From positions 2,923,726 to 2,987,725 of the forward strand of contig VXBM01000007.1 in NCBI GenBank assembly GCA_013400155.1: DNA of 64,000 nucleotides, given 5' to 3'. Made by a program: the position numbers and the translations under genes. Positions within the stretch are counted from its first letter, which is position 1. Each line of letters opens with the position of its first letter. This stretch comes from Helopsaltes ochotensis. Lineage: Eukaryota; Chordata; Aves; Passeriformes; Locustellidae. A model generated the notes under the pieces. That model did no database searches. It had not been told where the DNA came from and saw only the letters and a program-made list of their open reading frames with translations. This document shows, in pieces, positions 52,001 through 60,711 of this stretch.

Positions 52001-54627
52001 TCTCTTAACATAAATCTATGCATTATGTACAGAAAATTCATAAAGCACATACCCATTCCAGGAGAAAAGTGAACAAACCGAATAAAAGTATATACTTACC
52101 TGCCACAATGACACTATCATTACGAGCTGGACCAAATTTCAGTGTCATCTCATGTTTATGTTTATGAACAGCCAAATGATCCTCATTGGTAAAACGCTGC
52201 AGCAGAAAGTTTTAAGAAACAGTTCTAATTGGGGGTGTGAACACAAGAAATGCCATTCTACAGGACGCAATTTTTACAACACGTAAAACTATCATTACTA
52301 TGTTAAAAGACAACCTCTAAGGCAGATAGATTTTGTTCCTTCATCAACAGTACCAAGCAGTAATATTATAAAACTCAAATAATGTTCATAGTAACTAAAC
52401 ATACCAGGGAAATTGCAGTGTAAGTACCTGCATTCATCAAAAGTCCAAGATAACATTTCGGAGTGCTGCAGCCTCCATCAACCATCAGCAAACAGCCATT
52501 TGCTGTATTAATGGATCTTGACAATGTCTAGTAACTGATTACCACTACTTGATTACGGCATTGTGTGTATTACCACATTAATGAGAATTGCTCTGTAATC
52601 ACAAACTTCACTGCATTTAACAGCATAAAGACAAAATATACTATAACTCCTGCCCCTGACCATTTTACTAGATAAAACAAGGGGTAGTAGAATGGGAAAC
52701 ACTAGAACAGTGCCAGACAACTGAAATGCTGTGAATGAACTAAACCTACTAGCATTTAAAAACCTCTCAGGTTTGCTCGTTTCGTGCATACTTTCCCCAA
52801 AATTTGGGGTATATGCTATAAAAAAGCAGTAAGCAGACAAACTAAGTGCTGCAAAACAGATATTCTTACTTTCACTATTTGTTTATTTTCACTAATTTGC
52901 CATGCCTCTGTAATTGTGGATGAAGTTAGTGTTTCAACTGACATAATCTAAGAAAATGTTTCCCAAGATGCAACTTTCCTAAAAAGAACACATTTTACAG
53001 AAAACATTGAAATCTTTAATTTTCTTTGTCAACATTTGTGCCCCAAATTATGTTATGCCTCACTAATTTAAGTCACTCCACATACATCTTATAATAGATC
53101 CACGCCAAGAATCACCTCTCAGGAACTAATACATAAACTGAATTGACCTCAGAGTACAGTAATTCAGAATGTTTCCGTGAGAAAGGACATGTAAGGGAAA
53201 TTAAAAATGCAGGATCACTGTAAGACAGTGGACAAGGGATTTTTTTCCTTAGAGCACTATTGCCCAGAGTTCCAAATGCCCAGCTCTCCATAACTCCTGT
53301 GCCCTATCTCTACAGACAGCATAAGCCAGGAATTCCTGCATTCTATCCCGCTAAGAGATTAAGTGTATCTTTCTGTCCTCACTGAGTGCTTCCAGAGGGA
53401 AGAGGATGTCCAGAGCCTGACTCCCTCTCTCTGTTCTGCATGACAAAGCTGGAATCTGGAGAAGCCTTGCCCATTTGCTGGGACATGAACTTCTCTCTTC
53501 ATCTTGCCAGGAAATCATGAGCTGCTGTAAACCCATGAGGTGTCTTCTGTGAGATTTAGCTACTAAAACTTCTGACAGTCTACAATGCAATGAGATTCAA
53601 ATAGGATGGGGACAAAGGTTGCCTAGGAGAAAACAGTCCTCTTCTGTTACTTTTGATGTCTCTGAACATAGTAGACATCTTAGAAACAAGAAATCTTAGT
53701 CCTCTTCTGCTTTAAATACAGAAGACTACATTAATATAACATTAATGCTGTCATTCATCATGAAAAACTAAGTTTTCAGAATAAAAATGAGAGTATTTTG
53801 AATTCAAAATCCAAATAAAACAAAGTACAAAAATATAATGAAGAACACCTTGTTTAAGAAATCAATTATATTTAAAGGCAGAAGCCATTATATAATGAAA
53901 AAAAAAATCAGATTGTGAAAATAATTTTATACAAAGGATGCAGGGATGTCCATCTCATGCTGCAGAAATGCAAATGTATTTATTTTCAGGTTACTAATTA
54001 AAGTGTTCAGACAGAGTCCTTTTAGCAACCATTTCCTAAAATACTCCATAATACTTTTACCATTCTGCTCACATTCATCTATATATATATGTACTAATGC
54101 TATTTACAAGAACACATTAAAACCACTATAGGAATTGAAATATATTTTGTGGCATGCATATTGTTATAATCTTACTATACACAATAACATACATAAAACA
54201 GACCTTGCCATTAAATATCTGCAATCACCACAGCTATGAAGATTAGTGACAAACGACCTTCACATTGAGCACCCCACCAACACTGAAATATTCCAGGAAT
54301 TGCAGGTCACCTGATACAAATTAGATTGTTTCTTGATTATTTTTCTAACGAAAGCAAATAAAGCAGAGCTAACCAAAGAAATTGGTTTTAGCACAGAAAA
54401 GATAATTTATTTTTTCTTCTATGGATAGCATTTTGGAATACGCTTCAGTCTTGCTTTTCAGCAAAACATAAATACTTAGTAGCAATAATGATAAGCCCCT
54501 TTTCTTCAATCCCTAAACCTACATTTCACTGTTCTAATTTTATTTGAACAACGCTAATAACTTCAGTTCAGACCATTACCTGGCCACATCCAGGGGCAGT
54601 ACATAAAAAGGGTTTGTCATCACTCAT
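18835..54627 (-). CDS. ATF2: ATF2, activating transcription factor 2 (whole coding span, 11 exons)
   Basis: Joining the 11 coding exons gives 1464 nt: 487 residues and a TGA stop, no frameshift and no internal stop. ATF2 is a nuclear bZIP factor that binds cAMP-response elements as a homodimer or with JUN and is activated by JNK and p38. Visible parts: a C2H2 finger (Cys9, Cys14, His27, His31); the Thr51-Pro-Thr53-Pro pair, equal to human Thr69/Thr71; a Gln/Ser/Pro/Thr-rich middle (about 89-320); the basic region (about 336-356, with core ERNRAAASRCRQKRK); and a zipper with leucines at 362, 369, 376, 383 and 390. The NEVAQLKQLLL stretch of the zipper corresponds to the known nuclear export region. 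The start is MSDDKP, because an in-frame TAG lies seven codons upstream in the same exon. The related paralogue ATF7 differs clearly in the middle region, so the identity is firm. Confidence 0.98.
19062..23574 (-). other. ATF2: ATF2 intron 10
   Basis: Donor GTGAGT and acceptor TTGTTCAG. About 4.5 kb of AT-rich sequence. An 18-T tract at 22182-22199 is the only clear simple repeat. No transposable element was recognised. Confidence 0.9.
22182..22199. repeat. Poly-T tract (18 bases)
   Basis: Uninterrupted run of 18 T, preceded by a shorter T run and GTGTGG. On the minus strand it is a poly-A tract, which could be the tail of a decayed retrocopy, but no recognisable body adjoins it. Confidence 0.9.
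23575..23680 (-). CDS. ATF2: ATF2 coding exon 10: second half of the leucine zipper (residues 378-412)
   Basis: Acceptor CTCCTTTAG, donor GTGAGT. It encodes NEVTLLRNEVAQLKQLLL through KKSGYH, 106 nt, ending in phase 1 (first base of Thr413). It carries zipper leucines 383 and 390 and the leucine-rich export sequence. The zipper is therefore split between exons 9 and 10 right after Gln377. Confidence 0.98.
23681..29277 (-). other. ATF2: ATF2 intron 9
   Basis: Donor GTATAC, acceptor TTTAG. About 5.6 kb, AT-rich. It contains the MIR/CORE-type SINE near 24.3 kb. The rest shows no recognised repeat or exon. Confidence 0.9.
24310..24528 (+). mobile_element. MIR / CORE-SINE family element (fossil)
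   Basis: The order of motifs follows the MIR-type SINE. A decayed tRNA-like B box (GGTTCATTTCC) comes first. Next come CTGGGTGACCTTGGGCAAG, a line resembling the CTCTGTGCCTCAGTTTCCTCATCTGTAAAATGG core (here TTTGTGCTTCACCTTCCCCATTTGTAA in two pieces), and ACAGCAATACTTATCTTCC. A tail resembling GAGATGAAGGGTGCTATATAAG ends it. Such elements are ancient amniote SINEs and rare in birds. Ends are approximate. Exact subfamily (MIR, MIRb or an amniote-wide relative) cannot be fixed by eye. Confidence 0.85.
29278..29484 (-). CDS. ATF2: ATF2 coding exon 9: basic region and first half of zipper (residues 309-377)
   Basis: Acceptor GTTTTCAG, donor GTATAC, 207 nt, phase 0 at both ends. It encodes ASPAQPTPQT, the RRRR stretch (324-327), the DNA-binding basic region with Asn344, Ala347, Ala348, Cys351 and Arg352 in the canonical N-x2-AA-x2-C/S-R pattern, and zipper leucines 362, 369 and 376. 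Skipping this exon would keep the frame and delete DNA binding. Confidence 0.99.
29485..31306 (-). other. ATF2: ATF2 intron 8
   Basis: Donor GTATGA, acceptor TTTTCAG. About 1.8 kb. Nothing recognised inside. Confidence 0.9.
31307..31456 (-). CDS. ATF2: ATF2 coding exon 8: residues 259-308
   Basis: Acceptor TGCTTTCAG, donor GTATGA, 150 nt, phase 0 at both ends. It encodes RLKAALTQQH to STTETP, a Gln/Pro/Ser/Thr-rich linker before the bZIP. In mammals this region masks the activation domain through contact with the bZIP. The frame-neutral length makes it a possible cassette exon. Confidence 0.98.
32519..32537. repeat. Perfect 9-bp inverted repeat with 1-base centre
   Basis: ATCAGTACT, G, AGTACTGAT. 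It sits at the end of a GAGTACCGAGTACCG direct-repeat cluster (32503-32518), so it probably arose by local slippage. Confidence 0.85.
33081..33109. repeat. Perfect 12-bp inverted repeat, 5-base loop
   Basis: The arms TCTGTTGTGATC and GATCACAACAGA flank GCTCT. In RNA from either strand this would form a compact stem-loop. It lies far from any exon and has no microRNA-length stem. Confidence 0.9.
33975..34104 (+). mobile_element. LTR fragment of an endogenous retrovirus (passerine-type, truncated)
   Basis: The segment runs from TTTGCATGGCAAGGTTTTG through CCAACAGAGCCAATGGCAGC to CCAGGACAGACCTGC. From memory this matches the inner part of LTRs common in passerine genomes. It lacks both LTR ends, has no coding sequence and stops at the start of the CR1 segment. 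The family assignment rests on recollection and needs a repeat-library search. Confidence 0.5.
34105..34500 (+). mobile_element. CR1 LINE, 3' end (5'-truncated copy)
   Basis: It follows the CR1 3' region closely: CTGTTCAGCCTTGAGAAGAG, a GGGACCT block, AGTGGTGCCAAGCAATAGGA, GGAAGTTCCACCTGAACAT, CTTCTTGACTGTG, GAGCACTGGA, a GGTTAGACCAGATGACCCC block, GGTCCCTTCCAACTTG and the terminal ATTCTGTGA at 34490-34498. The frame of the ORF2 C-terminus is broken. CR1 is the main LINE of birds. Confidence 0.93.
38341..38381. repeat. 41-bp block identical to part of the nearby CR1
   Basis: This block begins TGACTGACCTCTGGTC and ends CGCAGTTAGTCAG. It is identical base for base, in the same orientation, to 39941-39981 inside the CR1 fossil, 1.6 kb away. 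The flanks on both sides differ. It lies outside the recognisable end of that CR1 (about 38550). Confidence 0.95.
38550..40605 (-). mobile_element. CR1 LINE fossil, about 2 kb, minus strand
   Basis: Read on the minus strand it runs from a 5'-truncated start near 40600 through the reverse transcriptase region to the CR1 3' end near 38550. Family marks visible in translation are SGVPQGSVLWPVL, FADGTKL (the family active-site motif is FADD, so one catalytic Asp is lost) and CLLEKDLGVLV. Nucleotide landmarks read on the plus strand are CCTGGGCAGCCTGTTCCA and CTGGGGAACACCAC. Several frameshifts break the frame. It is inactive. Confidence 0.95.
42963..43049 (-). CDS. ATF2: ATF2 coding exon 7: residues 230-258
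   Basis: Acceptor ATCTGGTCAG, donor GTAAGT, 87 nt, phase 0 at both ends. It encodes LVRPVTMVPSIPGIPGP to QSEAKL, proline-rich linker sequence. Leu258 at the junction is the site where mammals have Met. The intron before it is only 163 bases, the shortest in the gene. Confidence 0.98.
43213..43327 (-). CDS. ATF2: ATF2 coding exon 6: residues 191-229
   Basis: Acceptor CCTTTTTCAG, donor GTAAGT, 115 nt. The first base completes Val191. It encodes PVPGPFPLLLHLPNGQTMPV to VHVPAAVP. The LHLPNGQTMPV core is shared with the paralogue ATF7. Confidence 0.98.
43328..43646 (-). other. ATF2: ATF2 intron 5
   Basis: Donor GTAAGT, acceptor TTTTTCAG, 319 bases. No element recognised. Confidence 0.95.
43647..43825 (-). 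CDS. ATF2: ATF2 coding exon 5: residues 132-191
   Basis: Acceptor TTTTCCTCAG, donor GTAAGT, 179 nt, ending in phase 2. It encodes EVSLQQTAQPTS to SSNRPI plus two bases of Val191. The region is rich in Gln, Ser, Thr and Val. The ITQAPSSNRP segment is typical of the ATF2/ATF7 family. Confidence 0.98.
45495..45640 (-). mobile_element. CR1 3'-end remnant, minus strand
   Basis: The plus-strand text reads like a reversed CR1 terminus: CACAGAATCGCAGATTG, GGAGCTGGAAGTGACCTTTA, TTCCAGTCCATCCCTTCTGC, CATGGCTAGGAACATC and GGATCAGGTTGTTCAGAGTC. A few hundred bases of the 3' UTR end at most. The border on the right is indistinct. Confidence 0.85.
47770..48020 (+). mobile_element. Degraded CR1 3'-end remnant, plus strand
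   Basis: CAGAGAGGTT-like and GGCTTTGAGGACAAAGTTAG segments are followed by AGTCCCTTCCAACCTGAATT, as in the CR1 3' end. The terminal repeat is lost. Much more diverged than the 34.1-kb copy. Confidence 0.65.
48904..49032 (-). CDS. ATF2: ATF2 coding exon 4: residues 89-131
   Basis: Acceptor GAGCTCATAG-like (…GCTCATAG), donor GTCAGA, 129 nt, phase 0 at both ends. It encodes MPLDLSPLATPIIRNKIEEP to STTNDEK. The LSPLATP and SPLPHPES segments contain proline-directed Ser/Thr sites that are MAPK targets in mammals (the ATP and DSP sites). Neither splice site is strong, so skipping without frame change is plausible. Confidence 0.98.
49033..50355 (-). other. ATF2: ATF2 intron 3
   Basis: Donor GTATGT, acceptor CATAG, 1.3 kb. 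No repeat recognised. Confidence 0.93.
50356..50474 (-). CDS. ATF2: ATF2 coding exon 3: MAPK-regulated activation segment (residues 49-88)
   Basis: Acceptor TTTCAG, donor GTATGT, 119 nt. It starts inside the Asp49 codon and encodes QTPTPTRFLKNCEEVGLFN to SEDDIKK. Thr51 and Thr53 match human Thr69 and Thr71, the JNK/p38 sites. The LFNELASPFENEF stretch is the core of the transactivation domain. Confidence 0.99.
50475..52099 (-). other. ATF2: ATF2 intron 2
   Basis: Donor GTAAGT, acceptor CCTTTCAG, 1.6 kb. At 50565-50740 there is a GC-rich block unlike its surroundings. It could be a repeat fragment but I do not recognise it. Confidence 0.9.
52100..52196 (-). CDS. ATF2: ATF2 coding exon 2: second half of zinc finger (residues 17-48)
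   Basis: Acceptor CTGCTGCAG, donor GTAAGT, 97 nt, ending in phase 1. It encodes RFTNEDHLAVHKHKHEMTL through SVIVA. It supplies the finger's His27 and His31 and the KHKHEMTLKF stretch that in mammals takes part in MAPK docking. Confidence 0.99.
52197..54579 (-). other. ATF2: ATF2 intron 1 (between first two coding exons)
   Basis: Donor GTAATG, acceptor CTGCTGCAG, 2.4 kb. A more GC-balanced stretch at 53.25-53.6 kb carries no exon signal or recognised repeat. The rest is AT-rich. Confidence 0.9.
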
Positions 54628-54649
54628 ATTCCACAGGTCGTTGTGCTAC
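54580..54649 (-). CDS. ATF2: ATF2 first coding exon: 22 nt of 5' UTR and residues 1-16
   Basis: Acceptor TTTTAATACAG, donor GTAATG. The exon begins GTAGCACAACGACC, and the ATG is at 54627-54625. It encodes MSDDKPFLCTAPGCGQ with finger Cys9 and Cys14. Reading upstream in frame gives N, W, L, D, N, H and then TAG. The DLWNM context matches the human long form, but the TAG closes that frame, so MSDDKP is the start, as in the 487-residue form. Only an acceptor 4 bases further on (after the TAG) could avoid the stop. Confidence 0.96.
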
Positions 54650-57600
54650 CTGTATTAAAATCAGAATGGAAAATATTTTACAAATAATGCAACAAGTTAT
54701 TGATACATCAACATCCACAGGCTATTTTAATATTCTATGGGCAAGAATTTCTGCCTTCTGACTATAGTAACATTCTAAATATCAGTGATTCAAACAGAGT
54801 ATATGGATTTCAAGCTCTGTCAGGAAGGTGGAAAAAATCCACCACAGCAGTTTCTGAAGGTACACCTCATTTAGAAATCCAAGTGTTCACATGTAACTTG
54901 ACTAATTGCAAAAACTATCTGAAAACACAGTAAGAGCAACTTGTCACTGCAATCAAATACATTGTAACAAAGATCCAATTCTCACAGCTAAAAAGAGATC
55001 AAAAGCAGCAGACAACACCAAGTAGTCAAAGTTCTGGTGCCAGTAGATGAGAAAGCAGTGGTTACTCCTTAGCCTTTTCACAATCTTTATTTAAAGCTCA
55101 TCATTGGAGATAAACTGGCACACAGCCCTTTGAGTAAACTGTTATGAATTTAATTACAAAAACATGTACTTCAGTAACGTTTGAGCTACTAAATTATTGA
55201 CAGGCTACAAATACTTAAGATAGAAGTAATATATTAATGATATTTGGTGCTGTTTTGCTTACTCACCCCACATCCAATACACATACCTGCCAGATTTCAC
55301 ATATAAACCTGTTTCATAGGGCAAACTATCATATCCTCCTTTTCATGGCAATGAACTGTAACTAAAAAAAGGTATTAATTACTACACATGCTAAAAATAT
55401 AATAATGAATGATTTTGTAAAGAAAAATGATAAAATGTCCACTATCCATCCATGAAACATGACATTTTTTCAAAGGAATGGTTTACTTCAATACATCCTC
55501 TAATTAGTCGTGGCTTTACCCTGGAGGAAATACATTTGTCTTTAAATGAGTATTTGTATAGAGAACTAACAGTGTTAGTTCTGAACACTATTTGGATTAA
55601 TGAAGCAAATAAAGATGAATAAAGATGTTTTTATGATTAAAGATCATAGGAAGAATAAATCCATCTCTTCCCCAGAGGGCTGGTCATGTAGAGTTGCAAG
55701 GATTCTCATATTTTCTAACCATCCTAAGAATGTACACTTCTGGTACACATGTGGGCACTAGACACTAGATGTATCAAGTAAGCATAAGCAAATAATTTCA
55801 GACTTAGTACCTCAGAGATCTGTAGGGAACACAGTATCTGATCCTTCTGGATGTACCTGTACATTAAAAAAAACTACTGTGTATAGATTTGTTTTGATAT
55901 TCCTTCAAAGAGGAGGACATCCCAGTGTCCTTGGTAATGTACACCCAACAGCAAAGAAAAACATGTCACGCAGGAAATTCCAAACTGTCACTTCTAAATA
56001 TATATGTTTCAAGGAATGAGGATACTGAGCTCAGATCAGAAGTCGAGAAGAAATGAATGGCTGCCAGAAACTTTATAGTCTTTGGCACTGACAGCTCAGG
56101 GAAACATTTTCATCCCAAAGGAAGGATGCCAAAGCAAATCAGGGTTGAAGACTGTTCTGCTGTTCTTTGCAAAGAGTTCGTAACCTGTCTCAAATTTCTG
56201 AAGGAATGAAGTATTTTTTGAACTGCTCAAACTGTGAACTTCGTACTTTCACTAATAAGGAATGTTAACAAGATCACAGGCAAGTCTGAATACTCATGAC
56301 TAAGGCTTCATGGTAAGAAATAAGGTCGTTCGTTATCCATGACACTTTGAAGAGTATATCCTTACAATATGTAGAACTTCAACCGAGTTAACAGCTATCC
56401 CACAAGCTTATTATTCTTCTTCAGCTATGCAACAATCTAATTTCTTTAAATGCAGGCTCAAACTAACAGAGTTAATCTTGTTTAGATCTCAAGAGGAATT
56501 AGTTTTTTTAAGCCTGTGATCATAGGACACTGTATACTTATTAAATGGCTATATATGCCACCATATGCCAATATGCACATTTGGATACGTATTGTGAGCA
56601 GACAAGTAATATCCATATCAGAAACATCTAATGGTAGAAGAAACAATTACAATTTGGGGTTTTTTATGCAAAGCATGAAGATTTTGATTAATCGAAGTGC
56701 ACGCAGGACATTTTTCCTACTCTGTTACTGTGTCTTCTTGTCAGTCACTGAGAGATGCAATTTCGGCCATCAAATCTACTCCCTCCATGCTGTCAGTGTT
56801 TTTCATAGGTGAGAAGATGTACATTTTCTAGGTCCATTCATTTTCTCTTCTCAAGGAATATTACCAAAGTTCGTATTTGCATGTGGAGTTCTTATCTGGT
56901 TCCATGTCTTAGTTTGTGAAGCCTTGAATTTTGAACGCCTGATATACAAGTAAAAGAAATCAATCCTTGTGAAAAAGACAAGCAGAGTTGTCCTGGCCAA
57001 CTTACTGGAAAAAAGTTGGAGATAAATTCATCTCCTCATCTTTGTAACATTATTTGACTGCAGGCCACACGGAATTTTGTGAGATAATATCTTGTAAAGA
57101 GATTCTGGATAACATCTGAGGAAAAAAAAAATTGTTCAAGCACTGAAATTTATGCACCTAAAAGAATAAAGTTCACTTGCATTCTAAGCAAGACCTTGGA
57201 CATTTTAAATCTAACCAGAAACTGGATCTGACAGGATGGGAAAACAAAGGGCTCACATTCGCTAGTGCAGCCAAATTGGTAAGAACTGTATTTACCTATT
57301 ACAAAGACAAATGCAAGGCTTGTACCTAGGACAAAGTAACTCCATGCAACAGTGGAGGCTGAGGAGCAACTGGGTGACAAGCAGCTTTGGGGCAGAACCT
57401 CTAACTCCTGGTGGACAACAAACTCAACATGATTCAGCATCATGTCACTTGTAGCACTGAAAGACAAGAGGCTACTGGGACGAATTAGCAAAGGCACAGC
57501 AATGACATGAAGGGAAGTGATTTTTGTGTTTTATCTGGCACTCTAAGACTACAGCTGAAGTGCCATATCCAGAGCTGAGCTCCTCAAGACAAGCTGATGA

Positions 57601-60600
57601 ACTGGAGAGAAAACATCTGGGGCCCCATCAAACCAGTTAGGAGTCTGGACTCTTACAAAACAAGAGGAAGCGAAGTTTGTTCAGAACGGAGAAGGAGTGC
57701 TAAGGATCTACTTGCTGTCTTAAACTACCTAATGTATTGATATAGAAAAGTCAGATCCAGACCCTAGGTAGAGTATAATAAAAGGATGAGGTGTAACGTT
57801 CACAAGACACACCAAGAAAGTTAGCAGCAAATATAGAGGAAGAAGAAAACACAGCACAAAAAAAAAAATCCCACAGTGGGCTTGCTGAACACTGAAACGT
57901 TTTGCCAAGTGGAATCTCAGCCTTGCAGAAATTCAAAATTTGACTGGATAAAATTCTGAGCAATCCAAGGTAGCTCTGAAACTTAAAGCATACCACAAAG
58001 ATGATATAGCGAGGAACAGAGGTGAACAACAACGGACAATCCAAACTTGGGTAATGTTCTGACACCTTTAGAAGACTCTGCATGGTCATAAACCTGTTAC
58101 TGCTACAAAATACAAACAAACCCCATCCTTTGCCTCCTCTTTTCCTTCTGGATTGCATGTTGCCTGACAGGGATAATAAAACTAACTTAGAGAAGGCAAA
58201 TTTTCAGAAAAAAATGTTTGTAACTGCCACTCTAATTTCAAAGGAGTCTCTCTCTCTGTTGTAGACTGATTGCTTAAAGTGAGAATATCACAGTAAGAAA
58301 GAAGAACTTAGAAAATACCTTTTCCTTGAAAACCAAAATAGCAATGGAGATGCCATCTTGACAAAAACGTCACCCAGCCAAACGAGAAATGTAATACATG
58401 AAGTGATAACCCTGTCACTAGAGGGGACTTACAGTCACCCTGGACTGTTACCTAGGCAACAACTAACACCTTGTCCCATAGAAAAAGGCAGTACCTGAAG
58501 GAATCCAATGTGAATGTGGAAGTCCAGCCTTAACTCATCTCTTCAGATAAAATGAATCTTCAGTGAAATGATTCTTACTACAGTCCACTGAACCACAACT
58601 TTCTTCTATAAGCTTCAAACCCTACATTCCTTTCAGTAGCATAAAAAAATCCATATGTAGAATTCCAGTCACACAGTAACAGCATCAGAGCTGAACATAC
58701 GAAAAACCTGATATAATCTTGACAGTATAATCAACTTCAGTACTAAAATCAGACTAATAATCACACTTTTTTGGTGTTTGCTCTGTACTTTCAACACAAA
58801 AGTAAAACATACTCACATCATGCCTATTTAAAATGTAGTGAGCCTTTTTTATGATATTTGGAATGTAAACATTACAGTAAATGATATAAATAAGTATATA
58901 TCCATCTTTAAAATATGTAATTTGGAGAAATAGAAATGAGTTTGCAAGTAATTCACTAATATTTAAGGTAGCGTGATTATTTAAAAAATAAAAATGTCTC
59001 TATAAAATGTCACATTAATATGTATCTAAATGTGCTTCAAAAATAGCTTCAACAATTATCTGCATATTTCCATAAGATTTTAATTAAACACCTTGGGTAC
59101 ACTTGGTGGAAACTATTACTACATAGTATAAGGCTTGCTTCCAAAATACCTTTCAGAAAACAATATTACAAAGAATAGGAGCCTACACTGACTTAAGCCA
59201 TGTCTTTTTGGCTTACTTAACTGGTAAAGATTCTTCTGTGTCCTCTTAACTGCCAACATATAGGAGCATGGAAAATACAACCAACACCTTGTTTCAAAAT
59301 TTTTCTACTGAACTTTTAAGCAGTTGTTTAAAATGTATATGTATATCAATAGTCCTTGCAAAAACTTCTTCAAATTTGCTGAGAAAAGTAATTCTTCTCA
59401 CATACCTATGGAAGACTCACCAGACTTGCAGTTAAGCCTCTACTTTACCTGCAGAAAACAAGGTGTGTGCAAAAACACGTCCATGCACAGAGCTGCTCAC
59501 AGACCACGCAGTCTTACCCTGTGACAATAGGGTAGCAATACAGAGACTGCCTCCTGTAACATCAGGGCTGACACAAACAGCACAGAAGAAAAATGCCAGA
59601 CCAGAAAAGACAGCTATGAACACCCATAACTCCACAAACAAACAAAGGGCGTGAAGCTTTTGAAGGACAGCATTCTTCTTCGGGCCAACGTGCAAGAAGA
59701 GATGCATATTCTCCCACGTGTGTCACCCTCCTAAACCGGACAGTCCACAGGGGACAATCTGTCAGCCTGCAGCTACAGCAGTAGCTGATTTATCTCCTAC
59801 TGCCTACATGAGAAGCACACCCAAGCCATGCAGCTACGCTGACCACTGGCACGTGGCTCCAACGCAAGAAACATCTGGTTTGAAAAAGATGAAAGTTGGA
59901 CAAAAACTGTATCAGGCCTTTGAGACAAGTCAGAATTAGAGTAGCCCATCAGCATTCAGTCTCCTCTGAGCCCAAACACTACAAAGTGCTTATGTTACAG
60001 TACCAGTGATGCATTTTCCTACGGATGTTTGCACTTCCTCAAGACCAATCATGTCTAGTCAACATTTCCTTTTATTCATTACATTGGATCTGGGATTGTG
60101 CCCCTTTCACTGCAAGATACAAAGCCTTACTGCATAGAGAATTATTAACTCTAATTTTTCTGTTGAACTCATCATTATAATAGGCAACTGAAGCATAAAA
60201 GAACCAGGTCAAACTTTTTAACTTTTATCAACTTTTAAGAGTTCTACTTAAGAGTACATACTAATTCAAAGTGAAGTGAACTGAACGTATTTGCCACAGT
60301 AAATAACATTCTCTTAATGGTTACCTTCCAAGAGGTCTTTAGATGAGGGGGAGGTACCTATTTTTGTTTTCTAAAATTGAACACCTCACAATTAAGAGAC
60401 GGCTTTTTCATGCAACCAAACAAATAACAAAAATCAAAATGAACATGGTGTCTTTATATTTTCAACACTGGCATACAGCACTTACATCATAAATTTTAAT
60501 CACTTCCCACATTTGAGTCTATCTTTATTTCCACAATTTTCTGTACAGGTAGATTTGCAAGTTGTCATTTCAACAAAAATCAGAAGTTAGTAGGTAGAAT

Positions 60601-60680
60601 ACACCACTTAAAAAGTGACATAAATTTGAAAAAAAGTAACTTGTATTTTAAAAAGAAGAAAACCCCATTGCTGTACTTAC
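54650..60680 (-). other. ATF2: ATF2 5' UTR intron
   Basis: Donor GTAAGT at 60680-60679 and acceptor ATACAG at 54651-54650. About 6 kb, holding an old plus-strand CR1 remnant at 57.5-58.0 kb. No further exon was recognised, but a short alternative 5' exon could be missed. Confidence 0.7.
57520..58010 (+). mobile_element. Old CR1 remnant (ORF2 end to 3' UTR), plus strand
   Basis: The order of segments follows CR1: CCATATCCAGAGCTGAGCTCC, AGTTTGTTCAGAACGGAGAAG, TACTTGCTGTCTTAAACTACC, AGGATGAGGTGTAACG, TTCACAAGACACACCAAG, GAACACTGAAACG, TTTTGCCAAGTGGAATCTCAG and AAAATTTGACTGGATAAAATTC. It is heavily diverged with several indels, so it is older than the 34- and 38-kb copies. The first segment is an overlap of 21 bases with likely errors on both sides. 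The left border may reach 57.2 kb. Confidence 0.75.
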
Positions 60681-60711
60681 CTGGAGGGACTGGAGCTATA
60701 TTTTCTGTTTC
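60681..60711 (-). other. ATF2: ATF2 untranslated exon, 31 nt (inferred)
   Basis: A tiny exon candidate between a textbook acceptor (TTTTGCTTTACAG) and a textbook donor (GTAAGTAC). It runs from GAAACAGAAAATATAG to CCCTCCAG. It contains no ATG. Joined to the first coding exon it gives a continuous 5' UTR. Its position between the CpG island and the start codon fits an ATF2 leader exon, but only splice-site quality supports it. Confidence 0.6.

Noticed and set aside
54870..54910. Possible exon for the mammalian long N-terminus (a CAAGTTACATGTGAA match on the minus strand)
   Set aside because: No ATG or acceptor/donor frame fits, and the comparison relies on uncertain recall of the human codons.
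57150..58158. 115- and 135-codon minus-strand frames
   Set aside because: They overlap or adjoin the old plus-strand CR1 remnant and match nothing.
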